Part shown: positions 44,572-52,630 of the stretch, piece after piece
How the letters are laid out: every line of letters begins with the position of its first letter
Position numbering within the stretch: the stretch's first letter is position 1
Origin: Ruminococcus_G sp964621905
GTDB taxonomy: Bacteria; Bacillota; Clostridia; Lachnospirales; Lachnospiraceae
Direction of reading: 5' to 3'
Assembly: GCA_964621905.1 (NCBI GenBank)
Contig: CAZUNG010000002.1
Span: forward strand, 248,001-312,000
DNA: 64,000 nucleotides
Program-made: the position numbers and the translations under genes
Notes under the pieces: generated by a model
What the model saw: the letters and a program-made list of their open reading frames with translations, nothing else
What the model was told of the DNA's origin: nothing
The model's database searches: none

Positions 44572-45307
44572 GATCTTTTTTCAACTCTTTAAGCTCTTTT
44601 CGCTTGTCCGGTTTCCCTTTTTCCAGCGGGATTACGGCAAGCGTGCTAAGTCCCAGATATTTTTCTACATCTTCCTGCGTCTTGATATTGTCATTGCGGA
44701 TAAACTGGATCACCAGATAAACGCCGACCAGCAGAATTCCTGCCAGGATGCCGACCGCCGTATTCTTCGGAAGGCTTGGACTGATCGGTTCCACCGATAC
44801 TTCCGCTTCCTCAACGGTCGTCGGCGGGTCAGACTTCATAATATACGCCATCTGGTCTGCCGTCTCAGAGGCTACAGCGTTCGCTACGATACAGGCACGT
44901 GTCGGATCTGCATCCTGTGCCGTGATCACAAGGATACGGGTATCCGACGTATTCGAAACCGAAATCATCCTCTGGATCTCTTTTCTCGTCAGCGTAACCC
45001 CGTCTTCCTCCTGGATCTTTTCAATCGCACCATCGATTACCGGCATACTCGTCGCGATCACCTCAAAGTCAGCCGTCAGACCTGAACTCAGCTGAAGATC
45101 GGCAAATGAAGTAACACTGGTCGTCTTAGAGAGAATATACAGCATGGATTTCGACTCATACTGCGGTGTCAGCAGCACCAGTGTAACAATAATCGCAATC
45201 AGACCGGCGATAACCCCGCCTGCCACGAACATCCACCACTTATGAAGCAGAACCCGGATCAGGCTGCCCAGGTCTATTTCAATTTCATCATTTTCATATC
45301 TTTCCAT
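44561..45307 (-). CDS. cpsC: Capsule chain-length / kinase-adaptor protein CpsC (Wzz family)
   Basis: 248 residues with two membrane helices (about 25-47 and 178-198) flanking an extracytoplasmic loop, and a proline-rich second helix. Wzz-type modulator and activator of the CpsD kinase; cytoplasmic C-terminus EKGKPDKRKELKELKKDHEK. ATG 45307 with GAGGAGTTGAACA. Gene order CpsB-CpsD-CpsC as in streptococcal capsule loci with B and D transposed. Confidence 0.9.
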   Translation of the reverse strand: MERYENDEIEIDLGSLIRVLLHKWWMFVAGGVIAGLIAIIVTLVLLTPQYESKSMLYILSKTTSVTSFADLQLSSGLTADFEVIATSMPVIDGAIEKIQEEDGVTLTRKEIQRMISVSNTSDTRILVITAQDADPTRACIVANAVASETADQMAYIMKSDPPTTVEEAEVSVEPISPSLPKNTAVGILAGILLVGVYLVIQFIRNDNIKTQEDVEKYLGLSTLAVIPLEKGKPDKRKELKELKKDHEK

Positions 45308-45350
45308 TGTTCAACTCCTCTTTCGCTTCCCGTTATGATTCTGATACTGC

Positions 45351-46043
45351 CTACGCATCATAGCTGTAGTAATTGTCATAATTTCCGTAACGTTTTCCAT
45401 AGTAACTGCCGCGGCGGACATCCACTTTATTCAGCACGACGCCCAGCAGATTATTGTTGGCTGAACGCAGCTGTTCTGTGACTGTTTTGGCTACTGAGCG
45501 CGATGAATTGTCTGCAGCCAGGACCAGAAGTGAAGCATCGCATTCCTTTGCCACAACTGCCGCGTCAATCACGTTGGAAAGCGGAGGTGTATCGATCAAT
45601 ACGTAATCAAAAGTCTTTTTCAGAATCGGAAGCATCTGCGCGAAGCGCTCATTTCCCAGAAGCTCTGTCGGATTCGTCGGAAACAGTCCGGAAGGAAGCA
45701 AAAAGAGATTCTTTTTATTTGTCGAACAGATAACATCTCCGATATTCTCCTGTCCCGACAGGTAATGACTCAGCCCTTTCACGGAGTCCTGGATCTGAAG
45801 CCGGTGAAACAGTACGGATTTTCTCAGATCCGCATCCACCAGAAGCGTTTTCTTCCCGCCGTCTGCAAATGCACACGCCAGATTATATGTAACCGTTGTT
45901 TTTCCGTCATTCGGGGTGCAGCTCGTTATCGCAATCGACCGGTTTTCGACACCCGTGAACTCAATATTCGTCCTCAGTGTCCGATAGACCTCTTTCTCAC
46001 GGTTTGTCCGGTTCGACTCCTCCCCGATGGTTATTCTATTCAT
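45351..46043 (-). CDS. cpsD: Capsule tyrosine kinase CpsD (BY-kinase)
   Basis: 230 residues. Walker A TPNDGKTT (43-50), Walker A' LLVDADLR (67-74), Walker B VLIDTPP. The C-terminus is a tyrosine cluster with 7 Tyr in the last 18 residues (SYYGKRYGNYDNYYSYDA), the autophosphorylation site. Works with CpsC and is dephosphorylated by CpsB. Overlaps cpsB by 8 bp; ATG 46043 with GGAGGGAATACATAG. Confidence 0.94.
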   Translation of the reverse strand: MNRITIGEESNRTNREKEVYRTLRTNIEFTGVENRSIAITSCTPNDGKTTVTYNLACAFADGGKKTLLVDADLRKSVLFHRLQIQDSVKGLSHYLSGQENIGDVICSTNKKNLFLLPSGLFPTNPTELLGNERFAQMLPILKKTFDYVLIDTPPLSNVIDAAVVAKECDASLLVLAADNSSRSVAKTVTEQLRSANNNLLGVVLNKVDVRRGSYYGKRYGNYDNYYSYDA

Positions 46044-46755
46044 CTATGTATTCCCTCCTGATAATCTTCCTTGCGTTCTCCCGGCATATCTGCCTTCTAT
46101 ATGTAATATCTGTTTTTTTCTCAATGTATGCCGCACACTTTTTCATGAGCGGACGGCGGTGTGTACTCCCGTGCGCATCTGTCCCGATAAAATGAATGTA
46201 GCGTTTTTTCAGCAGCTGCAGCAGATATTTCTTGATATCCCGCCCGTCTTTTCCGATCACACTTCCGGCATTCACCTGGATGTATGCCCCCATTCTGACC
46301 AGATCTTCCACGTTTTCTTCCGCCAGCAGTGCATCATACCGCTCAATATGTGCCAGAATCGGCAGATATCCGTTATACTGCAGCGTCTGCACAGCCTGCC
46401 GGATATATGTGAATTCCACATAAGTTGCAAACTCGACCAGCACGTATTTACTGGCGTTAATAGTCCACACATTACCTTTTATCAAATCTTCCACAGCTTC
46501 CTGGCTGTAATAAATCTCCGCACCGGAAATAATCTGCAGATCGGGTGCAATGTTCTTTGCCATGGCAATCGTGGATGCAAGCGCCGTTCTTCTCTGTTTC
46601 CAGACTTCCGGCTTCATTCCGCCGTGATAATGAGGCGTTGCTATGATACATCGAATTCCTTCATTGTAGGCAATGCTAAGCATTTTCTCTGTCTCTTGTG
46701 TGTCTTTCGCCCCGTCGTCCACACCGGGCAAAATATGGCAATGTATATCAATCAA
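46036..46755 (-). CDS. cpsB: Capsule tyrosine phosphatase CpsB (PHP domain, YwqE-like)
   Basis: 239 residues. PHP metal site DIHCHILPGVDDGAKD at the start; later ATPHYHGG, ILAHIERYD and TDAHGSTHR supply other metal ligands. Removes phosphate from CpsD tyrosines. I chose TTG 46755 (MIDIHCH, as in YwqE) because GGAGAG sits 7 nt upstream; an ATG five codons earlier (46770) has no SD. Confidence 0.92.
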   Translation of the reverse strand: MIDIHCHILPGVDDGAKDTQETEKMLSIAYNEGIRCIIATPHYHGGMKPEVWKQRRTALASTIAMAKNIAPDLQIISGAEIYYSQEAVEDLIKGNVWTINASKYVLVEFATYVEFTYIRQAVQTLQYNGYLPILAHIERYDALLAEENVEDLVRMGAYIQVNAGSVIGKDGRDIKKYLLQLLKKRYIHFIGTDAHGSTHRRPLMKKCAAYIEKKTDITYRRQICRENARKIIRREYIDE

Positions 46756-46826
46756 ATTTTTTCTCTCCATTTCGCCAAAAACTGTTCACGCCATATTCTA
46801 CACGATATTTGTCGGTTTGAAAAGTG

Positions 46827-47600
46827 TTAATTAACGGTAACTGTGAGAACCTCTCGGTTCGAACGGTTTCCGTCGCTGTCCACCGCATAGTAGGCCAGCT
46901 CATATGTCCCGGGTTCACTCCAGTTCACATCACCTTCCACACGGATATCCTGATACAGCCGGGATCTGTCATCTTTATCATCCGAGATCTCCTGTACCCA
47001 GGAAAGTTTATTAAAATCTTCACCGACGTTGATCGTCACATAATGCTGCTTCAGATAAAAACGCGGCGCATTCGGCGACAATGCCGCGATCGCTTCATCC
47101 CTCAGTGCCTGCGCCTGCTGCTCCATTGCCTCCGGAGTCTGCGCCGCAACACCTGTCTCAGCAGCCTGTCCTGCTGCCGCATCTTCCGCCTGTGTACCTT
47201 CCTGTGTTTCCGCTTCCGGATCTGTCTGTACATTCTCCTGCTGTTCTGATTCACCGGCTGTATTTTCGGCAGAATCAGAATATCCAACTTTTCTGGTCGC
47301 TTTTGTTACATTGTGACTGTTATCTTTTGCAACATAAGTCACGATTGCTTCGTCCCCTGCAGGCTGCGGCTTTATGGACTCTACAATCAACGTATCCGTC
47401 ACATCGCCGTCCTTTTCATCTACCGCAGTCACTCCCTGCAGCAGTTCTGCTTTTTCCATATCTGTATGCCAGGAAATCTGCTGCGTCTCATCTATTGTAA
47501 TCACCGGTCCCTCGCGATCCTGTGTCATAACTGCCCATACAGCACCTGCAGCCAGCAGTATCCCGACGACCGCGACACCAACGAGGTATAGTTTTCTCAT
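46827..47600 (-). CDS. Membrane-anchored Ig-like (DUF5011-type) protein
   Basis: 257 residues. N-terminal membrane segment (about 4-25), a first Ig/HYR-like domain (GPVITIDETQQISW ... NSHNVTKATRKVGY), a Glu/Gln/Ala-rich linker (about 100-165), then a second Ig-like domain ending GTYELAYYAVDSDGNRSN. No catalytic residues. First gene of the capsule-regulation operon after a good promoter. Unknown function; an extracytoplasmic scaffold or wall-contact protein fits. ATG 47600 with GAGGAGGAGATTCC. Confidence 0.75.
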   Translation of the reverse strand: MRKLYLVGVAVVGILLAAGAVWAVMTQDREGPVITIDETQQISWHTDMEKAELLQGVTAVDEKDGDVTDTLIVESIKPQPAGDEAIVTYVAKDNSHNVTKATRKVGYSDSAENTAGESEQQENVQTDPEAETQEGTQAEDAAAGQAAETGVAAQTPEAMEQQAQALRDEAIAALSPNAPRFYLKQHYVTINVGEDFNKLSWVQEISDDKDDRSRLYQDIRVEGDVNWSEPGTYELAYYAVDSDGNRSNREVLTVTVN

Positions 47601-47639
47601 GGAATCTCCTCCTCTTTTCCAAAAAATCATATACAATTC

Positions 47640-47669
47640 ATAATAGCATAATTTCCCCTCACTGTTCAA
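47640..47669 (-). promoter_or_regulatory. SigA promoter of the capsule-regulation operon
   Basis: Minus strand TTGAAC (47664-47669) and TATTAT (47640-47645) with an 18-bp spacer and TG extension, about 40 bp upstream of the Ig-like protein ATG. Confidence 0.65.
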
Positions 47670-47737
47670 TCCTATTATTGGATATAATATGAAATAACCG
47701 GAATATCTCCCCTACTCCTGGTCCTGCCAATGACAAA

Positions 47738-47769
47738 TCACCTCCTGGTCTGTGATTACCAGGAGGTGA
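47738..47769 (-). terminator. Terminator of the rfb genes
   Basis: Perfect 12-bp stem (arms TCACCTCCTGGT and ACCAGGAGGTGA), 8-nt loop, followed by TTTGTC on the minus strand; 20 bp after rfbD. Confidence 0.8.
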
Positions 47770-47788
47770 CATTCTGTTATAGTCCTGC

Positions 47789-48664
47789 TTAAAATTCAAT
47801 TTCCTTCAGATATCGTTCCACTGCATCCTGCCAGGACGGCAGTTTCTGAAAACCGTTTTCTGTCAGTTTTTCTTTGCTCATCCGGCTGTTGGACGGCCGT
47901 TTTGCTTTGGACGGGTAGTGATCGGCAGTAACCGGCTTAACCGCCAGATGCTCTGAGTCATATTCACTGCGCCCCATCGCTGCTGCCTGGCGAAAGATCT
48001 CACAGGCAAATTCATACCAGGAGCAGATGCCCTCGTTTGTCGCATGATACCGTCCGAACTTGTCCGTTTCAATCATATCAACCAGCAGACGCGCCAGATC
48101 ATACGTATAGGTCGGGCTTCCAATCTGATCACAGACAACCGTTAACTGATCATGTTGTTTTCCAAGATTGAGCATTGTCTTGATAAAGTTCTTGCCGTTT
48201 ACCCCGAACACCCAGGCGATGCGGACGATGAAATACTTGTCCAGCAAATGTTCAATTGCGATTTCTCCTTCGTATTTCGTCTGCCCGTATACATTGAGCG
48301 GCCGACGGTCCATATCATCCGGCTCCCAGAAATTTGTTCCGGTCCCGCTGAAGACATAGTCGGTACTGATATACATCATCTTAATGTCCAGTTCTCTGCA
48401 AAGTTTCGCCACATTCTCGGTGCCGACGGCATTTACAAGGCGCACTTTATCGATGCAGTCCTCCGCGGCGTCAACAGCTGTCCACGCCGCACAGTGTACG
48501 ACCGCGTCCGGATTTACTTCCTTTATCGTCTTCTCCACCGAAGACAGATCTGTAATATCCATCTCTTCGATATCCACACCGACAGCCTCGTGCTGCCGTT
48601 TCTCAAGCTCGTTGACCACATCATGTCCGAGCTGTCCCCTGACACCGGTTACTAATACTTTCAT
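47789..48664 (-). CDS. rfbD: dTDP-4-dehydrorhamnose reductase RfbD
   Basis: 291 residues, Rossmann SDR. VTGVRGQLGHDVV at the N-terminus, catalytic YISTDYVFSG and YGQTKYEGE. Last step in dTDP-L-rhamnose synthesis. ATG at 48664 with AAAGGAGACAGAA; 38 bp after rfbB. No rfbC lies beside it. Confidence 0.94.
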   Translation of the reverse strand: MKVLVTGVRGQLGHDVVNELEKRQHEAVGVDIEEMDITDLSSVEKTIKEVNPDAVVHCAAWTAVDAAEDCIDKVRLVNAVGTENVAKLCRELDIKMMYISTDYVFSGTGTNFWEPDDMDRRPLNVYGQTKYEGEIAIEHLLDKYFIVRIAWVFGVNGKNFIKTMLNLGKQHDQLTVVCDQIGSPTYTYDLARLLVDMIETDKFGRYHATNEGICSWYEFACEIFRQAAAMGRSEYDSEHLAVKPVTADHYPSKAKRPSNSRMSKEKLTENGFQKLPSWQDAVERYLKEIEF

Positions 48665-48702
48665 TTCTGTCTCCTTTCCGTCAGATGCTCCCAAATGCCG
48701 AT

Positions 48703-49728
48703 CTATCGGTTTCCATACATTGTCTCATAGTAGTTCTGGTATTCCCCGGATATGATCGTCTCCCACCATTCCTTATGGTCCAGATACCACTGGATTGTCT
48801 TTCTGATTCCGTCTTCAAATCTGGTTTCCGGCAGCCAGCCGAGTTCCGTATGAATCTTCGTCGGATCGATCGCATAACGCATATCATGACCTTTACGGTC
48901 CGTAACATACGTGATCAGACTTTCCGGTTTTCCGAGTTCTTTGCAGATGATCTTGACAATGTCTATATTTTTCATTTCGTTATGACCGCCGACATTATAG
49001 ACTTCCCCAACGCGTCCTTTATGAATGATCAAGTCAATCGCCTTGCAGTGATCCTCAACATAAAGCCAGTCGCGTACATTTTCCCCTTTGCCGTAGACCG
49101 GCAGCGGACGGTCATTCAATGCATTGGCAATCATCAGCGGAATCAGCTTTTCCGGAAAATGATACGGTCCGTAATTGTTGGAACAGCGGCTGATGGACAC
49201 AGGCAGCCCATACGTGCGGTGATACGCCAGAACCAGCAGATCAGCGCCTGCTTTCGAAGAACTGTACGGACTGCTTGTATGAATCGGTGTTTCTTCTGTA
49301 AAAAACAGATCCGGTCTGTCAAGCGGCAGATCGCCATACACCTCATCGGTTGAAACCTGGTGATATCTCTGAATCCCATACTTCCTGCAGGCATCCATAA
49401 GAACAGCAGTTCCTTTAATGTTCGTGTCCAAAAACACTTCCGGATTTTCGATGGAACGGTCCACATGACTTTCAGCCGCAAAGTTCACCACCATATCCGG
49501 GTGCTCCTCTTCAAATAACCGGTATACCGCCTCCCTGTCCGTAATGCTCTCTTTCACAAAGCGAAAATGGGGGTTCTCCATGACCGGTGCGAGTGTCGAC
49601 AGATTTCCTGCGTAAGTCAGACAGTCCAGGCACACGATCCGGTAGCCGGGATACTTTTTCAGCATATGAAAAATAAAGTTACTTCCGATAAATCCGGCAC
49701 CGCCGGTTACAATCATCGTCATCATCAT
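48703..49728 (-). CDS. rfbB: dTDP-glucose 4,6-dehydratase RfbB
   Basis: 341 residues. VTGGAGFIGSNFIFHM cofactor motif, STDEVYGDL and YSSSKAGAD catalytic segments. Makes dTDP-4-keto-6-deoxyglucose. Several ATGs crowd the start; 49728 has AAGG six nt upstream, but starts from 49734 to 49716 cannot be excluded. Follows rfbA by 39 bp. Confidence 0.94.
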   Translation of the reverse strand: MMMTMIVTGGAGFIGSNFIFHMLKKYPGYRIVCLDCLTYAGNLSTLAPVMENPHFRFVKESITDREAVYRLFEEEHPDMVVNFAAESHVDRSIENPEVFLDTNIKGTAVLMDACRKYGIQRYHQVSTDEVYGDLPLDRPDLFFTEETPIHTSSPYSSSKAGADLLVLAYHRTYGLPVSISRCSNNYGPYHFPEKLIPLMIANALNDRPLPVYGKGENVRDWLYVEDHCKAIDLIIHKGRVGEVYNVGGHNEMKNIDIVKIICKELGKPESLITYVTDRKGHDMRYAIDPTKIHTELGWLPETRFEDGIRKTIQWYLDHKEWWETIISGEYQNYYETMYGNR

Positions 49729-49767
49729 TCTCATCCTTTTCTTCTTATTATTGGTATAAACTGAACG

Positions 49768-50664
49768 TTAGTGCAATACATCCAGATATTTCCCATCCAA
49801 AACATCCTTCAGATACTGCCCATACTGATTTTTCTTCAGTACTTCATAGACTTTCCAGACCTCGTCTTTCGTGATCCAGCCGTTCAGATAAGCGATCTCC
49901 TCAAGGCATGCGACCTTACGGTGCTGATGCTGTTCCACCGTCTTGACAAAATTCGTCGCCTCCACGAGACTTTCATGGGTCCCCGTATCCAGCCACGTAA
50001 ATCCCTGCCCCAGCAGCTCCACATTCAGATTGCCATTTTCCAGATAAATGCGGTTCAGATCGGTGATCTCCAGCTCCCCGCGGGCGCTGGGTTTTAAATC
50101 TTTTGCGTATTCCACAACGTTGTTGTCATAGAAATACAGACCGGTCACACAGTAATTACTTTTTGGATGCTCCGGTTTTTCTTCAATGGAAACCGCTTTT
50201 CCTTCACGGTCGAATTCTACGATCCCAAAACGCTCCGGATCGTCCACATAATAGCCGAAAACAGTGGCTCCTTTTCCCTGTTCTGCATTTTCCACCGCTG
50301 CGGTCAGCCGTTTTTTCAGCCCATGCCCGGAGAAAATATTATCACCGAGGACCATCGCCGCCGTATCACTCCCAATGAATGCACTTCCAATGACAAAAGC
50401 CTGCGCCAGTCCATCGGGACTGGGCTGTACGGCGTAAGAAAGACTGACCCCAAACTGGTGTCCGTCACCCAAAAGCCTCTCGAACTGCGGAGTATCCTGC
50501 GGTGTTGAAATAATCAGTATGTCACGGATTCCGGCATTCATCAAAACTGACATGGGATAATAAATCATTGGTTTGTCATAGATGGGCAGCAGCTGTTTCG
50601 AAGTTACCATGGTCAGCGGGTAAAGCCGTGTTCCAGAACCGCCTGCTAAAATAATTCCCTTCAA
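49768..50664 (-). CDS. rfbA: Glucose-1-phosphate thymidylyltransferase RfbA
   Basis: 298 residues. KGIILAGGSGTRLYPLT nucleotide-binding start, DNIFSG metal site, EEKPEHPKSNYCVTGLYFYDN (seen in part). TTG at 50664 is the start, since GGAGGCATTACAT precedes it and the family begins MKGIILAGG. First gene of rfbABD. Confidence 0.95.
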   Translation of the reverse strand: MKGIILAGGSGTRLYPLTMVTSKQLLPIYDKPMIYYPMSVLMNAGIRDILIISTPQDTPQFERLLGDGHQFGVSLSYAVQPSPDGLAQAFVIGSAFIGSDTAAMVLGDNIFSGHGLKKRLTAAVENAEQGKGATVFGYYVDDPERFGIVEFDREGKAVSIEEKPEHPKSNYCVTGLYFYDNNVVEYAKDLKPSARGELEITDLNRIYLENGNLNVELLGQGFTWLDTGTHESLVEATNFVKTVEQHQHRKVACLEEIAYLNGWITKDEVWKVYEVLKKNQYGQYLKDVLDGKYLDVLH

Positions 50665-50723
50665 ATGTAATGCCTCCTGTCTTTTGTTTTTATCAATCGT
50701 TCCTGTGTCTGTAGACATTATAA

Positions 50724-50749
50724 AAGGTGACCTTAGGTCACCTTCAAGT
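50724..50749 (-). terminator. Terminator of the MerR-methyltransferase gene
   Basis: Arms AAGGTGACC and GGTCACCTT, 3-nt loop, followed by TTTATAAT on the minus strand; between the MerR-methyltransferase stop (50766) and rfbA. Confidence 0.65.
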
Positions 50750-50765
50750 GTTTTTTCTTATTTTT

Positions 50766-51947
50766 TCAAATTTTACAGATAAAAATACCCGCATCTTTTG
50801 TAATATGGAATTCTTTCTTCAGTTTTTTTTCCACAAACAGGCGGAATTCTTTATAACGGTCCAAAATATACTGATTTTGATTTCCATGGCAGGAAAGAAT
50901 ATACTCGATCAGCGGTTCCGGTGCGTCCACCAAAAGAAAATCTTCATATAATAGTGTCTGTATTTCACGGAAATATGGTTCAAGCAGCTCCCTGCCGTTT
51001 TCCAGACCAAATTGCTCGTATAATCTGTCTGCAGACAGCGTTATCCGGTCATCAAATTCCAGCACCAGCTCATTGATTTCTTTCATATGCCTTGCGCTAT
51101 AGGTGCTGCAGATCAATCTGCCGCCTGGTTTTAACACACGGGCAATTTGGGCACACACTTTCTGCACATCCCGGCAGTAGAAAAGCAGGTGATTGGCGAT
51201 GACGAGATCAAATTCAGCATCCCCACAGGGAATCTGCCGGCAGTCAAACACTTCAAACGAAAAGCGTTTGTCTTCCGGGCCAATCGCGCGCCTTGCATCC
51301 CGAATCATCCCTTCCGAAATATCAGACAGCACCACCGAAATGCCTTTTGGTACGGAATCCAGATTCTCTGTCCACAATGCCCCGTTGCCGCATCCCAGCT
51401 CCAGCACGCGCATTCCAGACCGCAGCTCACACTGTTCATAGATCCACGGAAACCATCCCTGCTTATTCTGCGCATATCGTGTATGAAGGCTGATACGCGC
51501 TGAGATATTCGTGGCATTCTGATATTGGCTTTTCAAACTTTTTTCCATATTGGTCAGATGAATCAGCTCCAGCATCTGACTCCAGTCGATGTAATGATCC
51601 GTCTCAATCACAGCCGTCGTATCCTGAATCGCTTTCTCCACCATCTGCAGCTGCTCAATCCGGTCACGGATCAGCTTTAACTGCAGGTTCAGGGAATTGA
51701 TCAGAATGTGGGAATCTGCATCATTGATGGTCATATTCCGGATATCTTCCAGCGAAAATCCAAGATATTTGAGCAGAAGGATCTGCTGCAGTCTTGCAAG
51801 ATCGGAATCCGTGTAAAAACGCTTTCCGTAGTCATTGACATAGGAAGGATTCAGCACATTCTGCTTATCATAAAAGCGGATTGTCCGCACTGATACCCGG
51901 GCCATTCTTGCAAATTCACCGGACGTATAGTATTTTGACTGTTTCAT
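50766..51947 (-). CDS. MerR regulator fused to SAM-dependent methyltransferase
   Basis: 393 residues. Residues about 5-75 are a MerR winged helix-turn-helix (YYTSGEFARMARVSVRTIRFYD), 80-115 a dimerisation helix, and from about 170 a class I methyltransferase with motif I VLELGCGNGALW (181-192), LSDISEGMI and a C-terminal NHLLFYC. No metal or drug-binding Cys pair follows the HTH. The ATG overlaps the VanZ-like stop (ATGA, 51944-51947). It may sense SAM, or methylate a product whose gene it regulates; substrate unknown. Confidence 0.85.
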   Translation of the reverse strand: MKQSKYYTSGEFARMARVSVRTIRFYDKQNVLNPSYVNDYGKRFYTDSDLARLQQILLLKYLGFSLEDIRNMTINDADSHILINSLNLQLKLIRDRIEQLQMVEKAIQDTTAVIETDHYIDWSQMLELIHLTNMEKSLKSQYQNATNISARISLHTRYAQNKQGWFPWIYEQCELRSGMRVLELGCGNGALWTENLDSVPKGISVVLSDISEGMIRDARRAIGPEDKRFSFEVFDCRQIPCGDAEFDLVIANHLLFYCRDVQKVCAQIARVLKPGGRLICSTYSARHMKEINELVLEFDDRITLSADRLYEQFGLENGRELLEPYFREIQTLLYEDFLLVDAPEPLIEYILSCHGNQNQYILDRYKEFRLFVEKKLKKEFHITKDAGIFICKI

Positions 51948-52510
51948 CTGTCGACCTCTCTCCTCTCATCCTTCTCTCTGCGTCTGATGTACCCGTACAG
52001 TTTCCCGGCGGCCCAATAGCCGATCACACAGCCCAGCGTATTGTGCAGGATGTCATCCCACTCAAACAGCCCCCGGTGAAACACCAGCTGGCAGACCTCG
52101 ATGCTGCAGGATACCAGCAGCCCTGCCAGAAAGGCAAACCGAACTTTTACCGGCCGTTCCAGCGCAAACGGCAGCAAAATCCCCAGAGGCATCAGCAAAA
52201 CGCAATTGAGCAATATTTCTTCCAGCATTCCCGCGCTGCGGTTTTCAATCACATAGCGGTACGACCAAAGCAGCTGCAGGTTGTACGTCGCCCCGGCAGT
52301 CGGTATCCTGGTAAATACAGTCGATGCAAATACCATAAATAAAAATATATAAATCAGCAGAACCGCAATTCCCTGTACGATTTTTATCTTGTTCTTTTTT
52401 ATCAAGACAAACCCGGTCATCATCAGCAGACATAATAAAATCATAAAACAAACAATCTCTTTGGATGACCAGGTAGGATTCTGGTGTACAAAAATCTCAT
52501 ATAAATCCAT
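51944..52510 (-). CDS. VanZ-like membrane protein
   Basis: 188 residues with four to five predicted helices and the VanZ family segment FEWDDILHNTLGCVIGYWA near the C-terminus. Founding member lowers teicoplanin sensitivity; most homologues have unknown function. ATG at 52510 with AGGAGCTGTCC, chosen over 52564. Translationally coupled to the MerR-methyltransferase gene. Confidence 0.87.
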   Translation of the reverse strand: MDLYEIFVHQNPTWSSKEIVCFMILLCLLMMTGFVLIKKNKIKIVQGIAVLLIYIFLFMVFASTVFTRIPTAGATYNLQLLWSYRYVIENRSAGMLEEILLNCVLLMPLGILLPFALERPVKVRFAFLAGLLVSCSIEVCQLVFHRGLFEWDDILHNTLGCVIGYWAAGKLYGYIRRREKDERREVDR

Positions 52511-52538
52511 GGACAGCTCCTGTCGTTTACTCAATACT

Positions 52539-52568
52539 ATAATATCAAGCTTTTCCTCTTTCACACAA
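52539..52568 (-). promoter_or_regulatory. Promoter of the VanZ/MerR-methyltransferase pair
   Basis: Minus strand TTGTGT (52563-52568) and TATTAT (52539-52544), 18-bp spacer, about 30 bp upstream of the VanZ ATG. A MerR-type 19-20-bp spacer was not found. Confidence 0.5.
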
Positions 52569-52582
52569 CCCCATACAAAAAA

Positions 52583-52622
52583 AGAACAGACCCGACCACA
52601 TTTTCATAATCAAGCCTGTTCT
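52583..52622 (-). terminator. Terminator of glmS
   Basis: Arms AGAACAG (52583-52589) and CTGTTCT (52616-52622), followed on the minus strand by TTTTTTT. Located just after glmS. Confidence 0.7.
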
Positions 52623-52630
52623 CCTTCATG

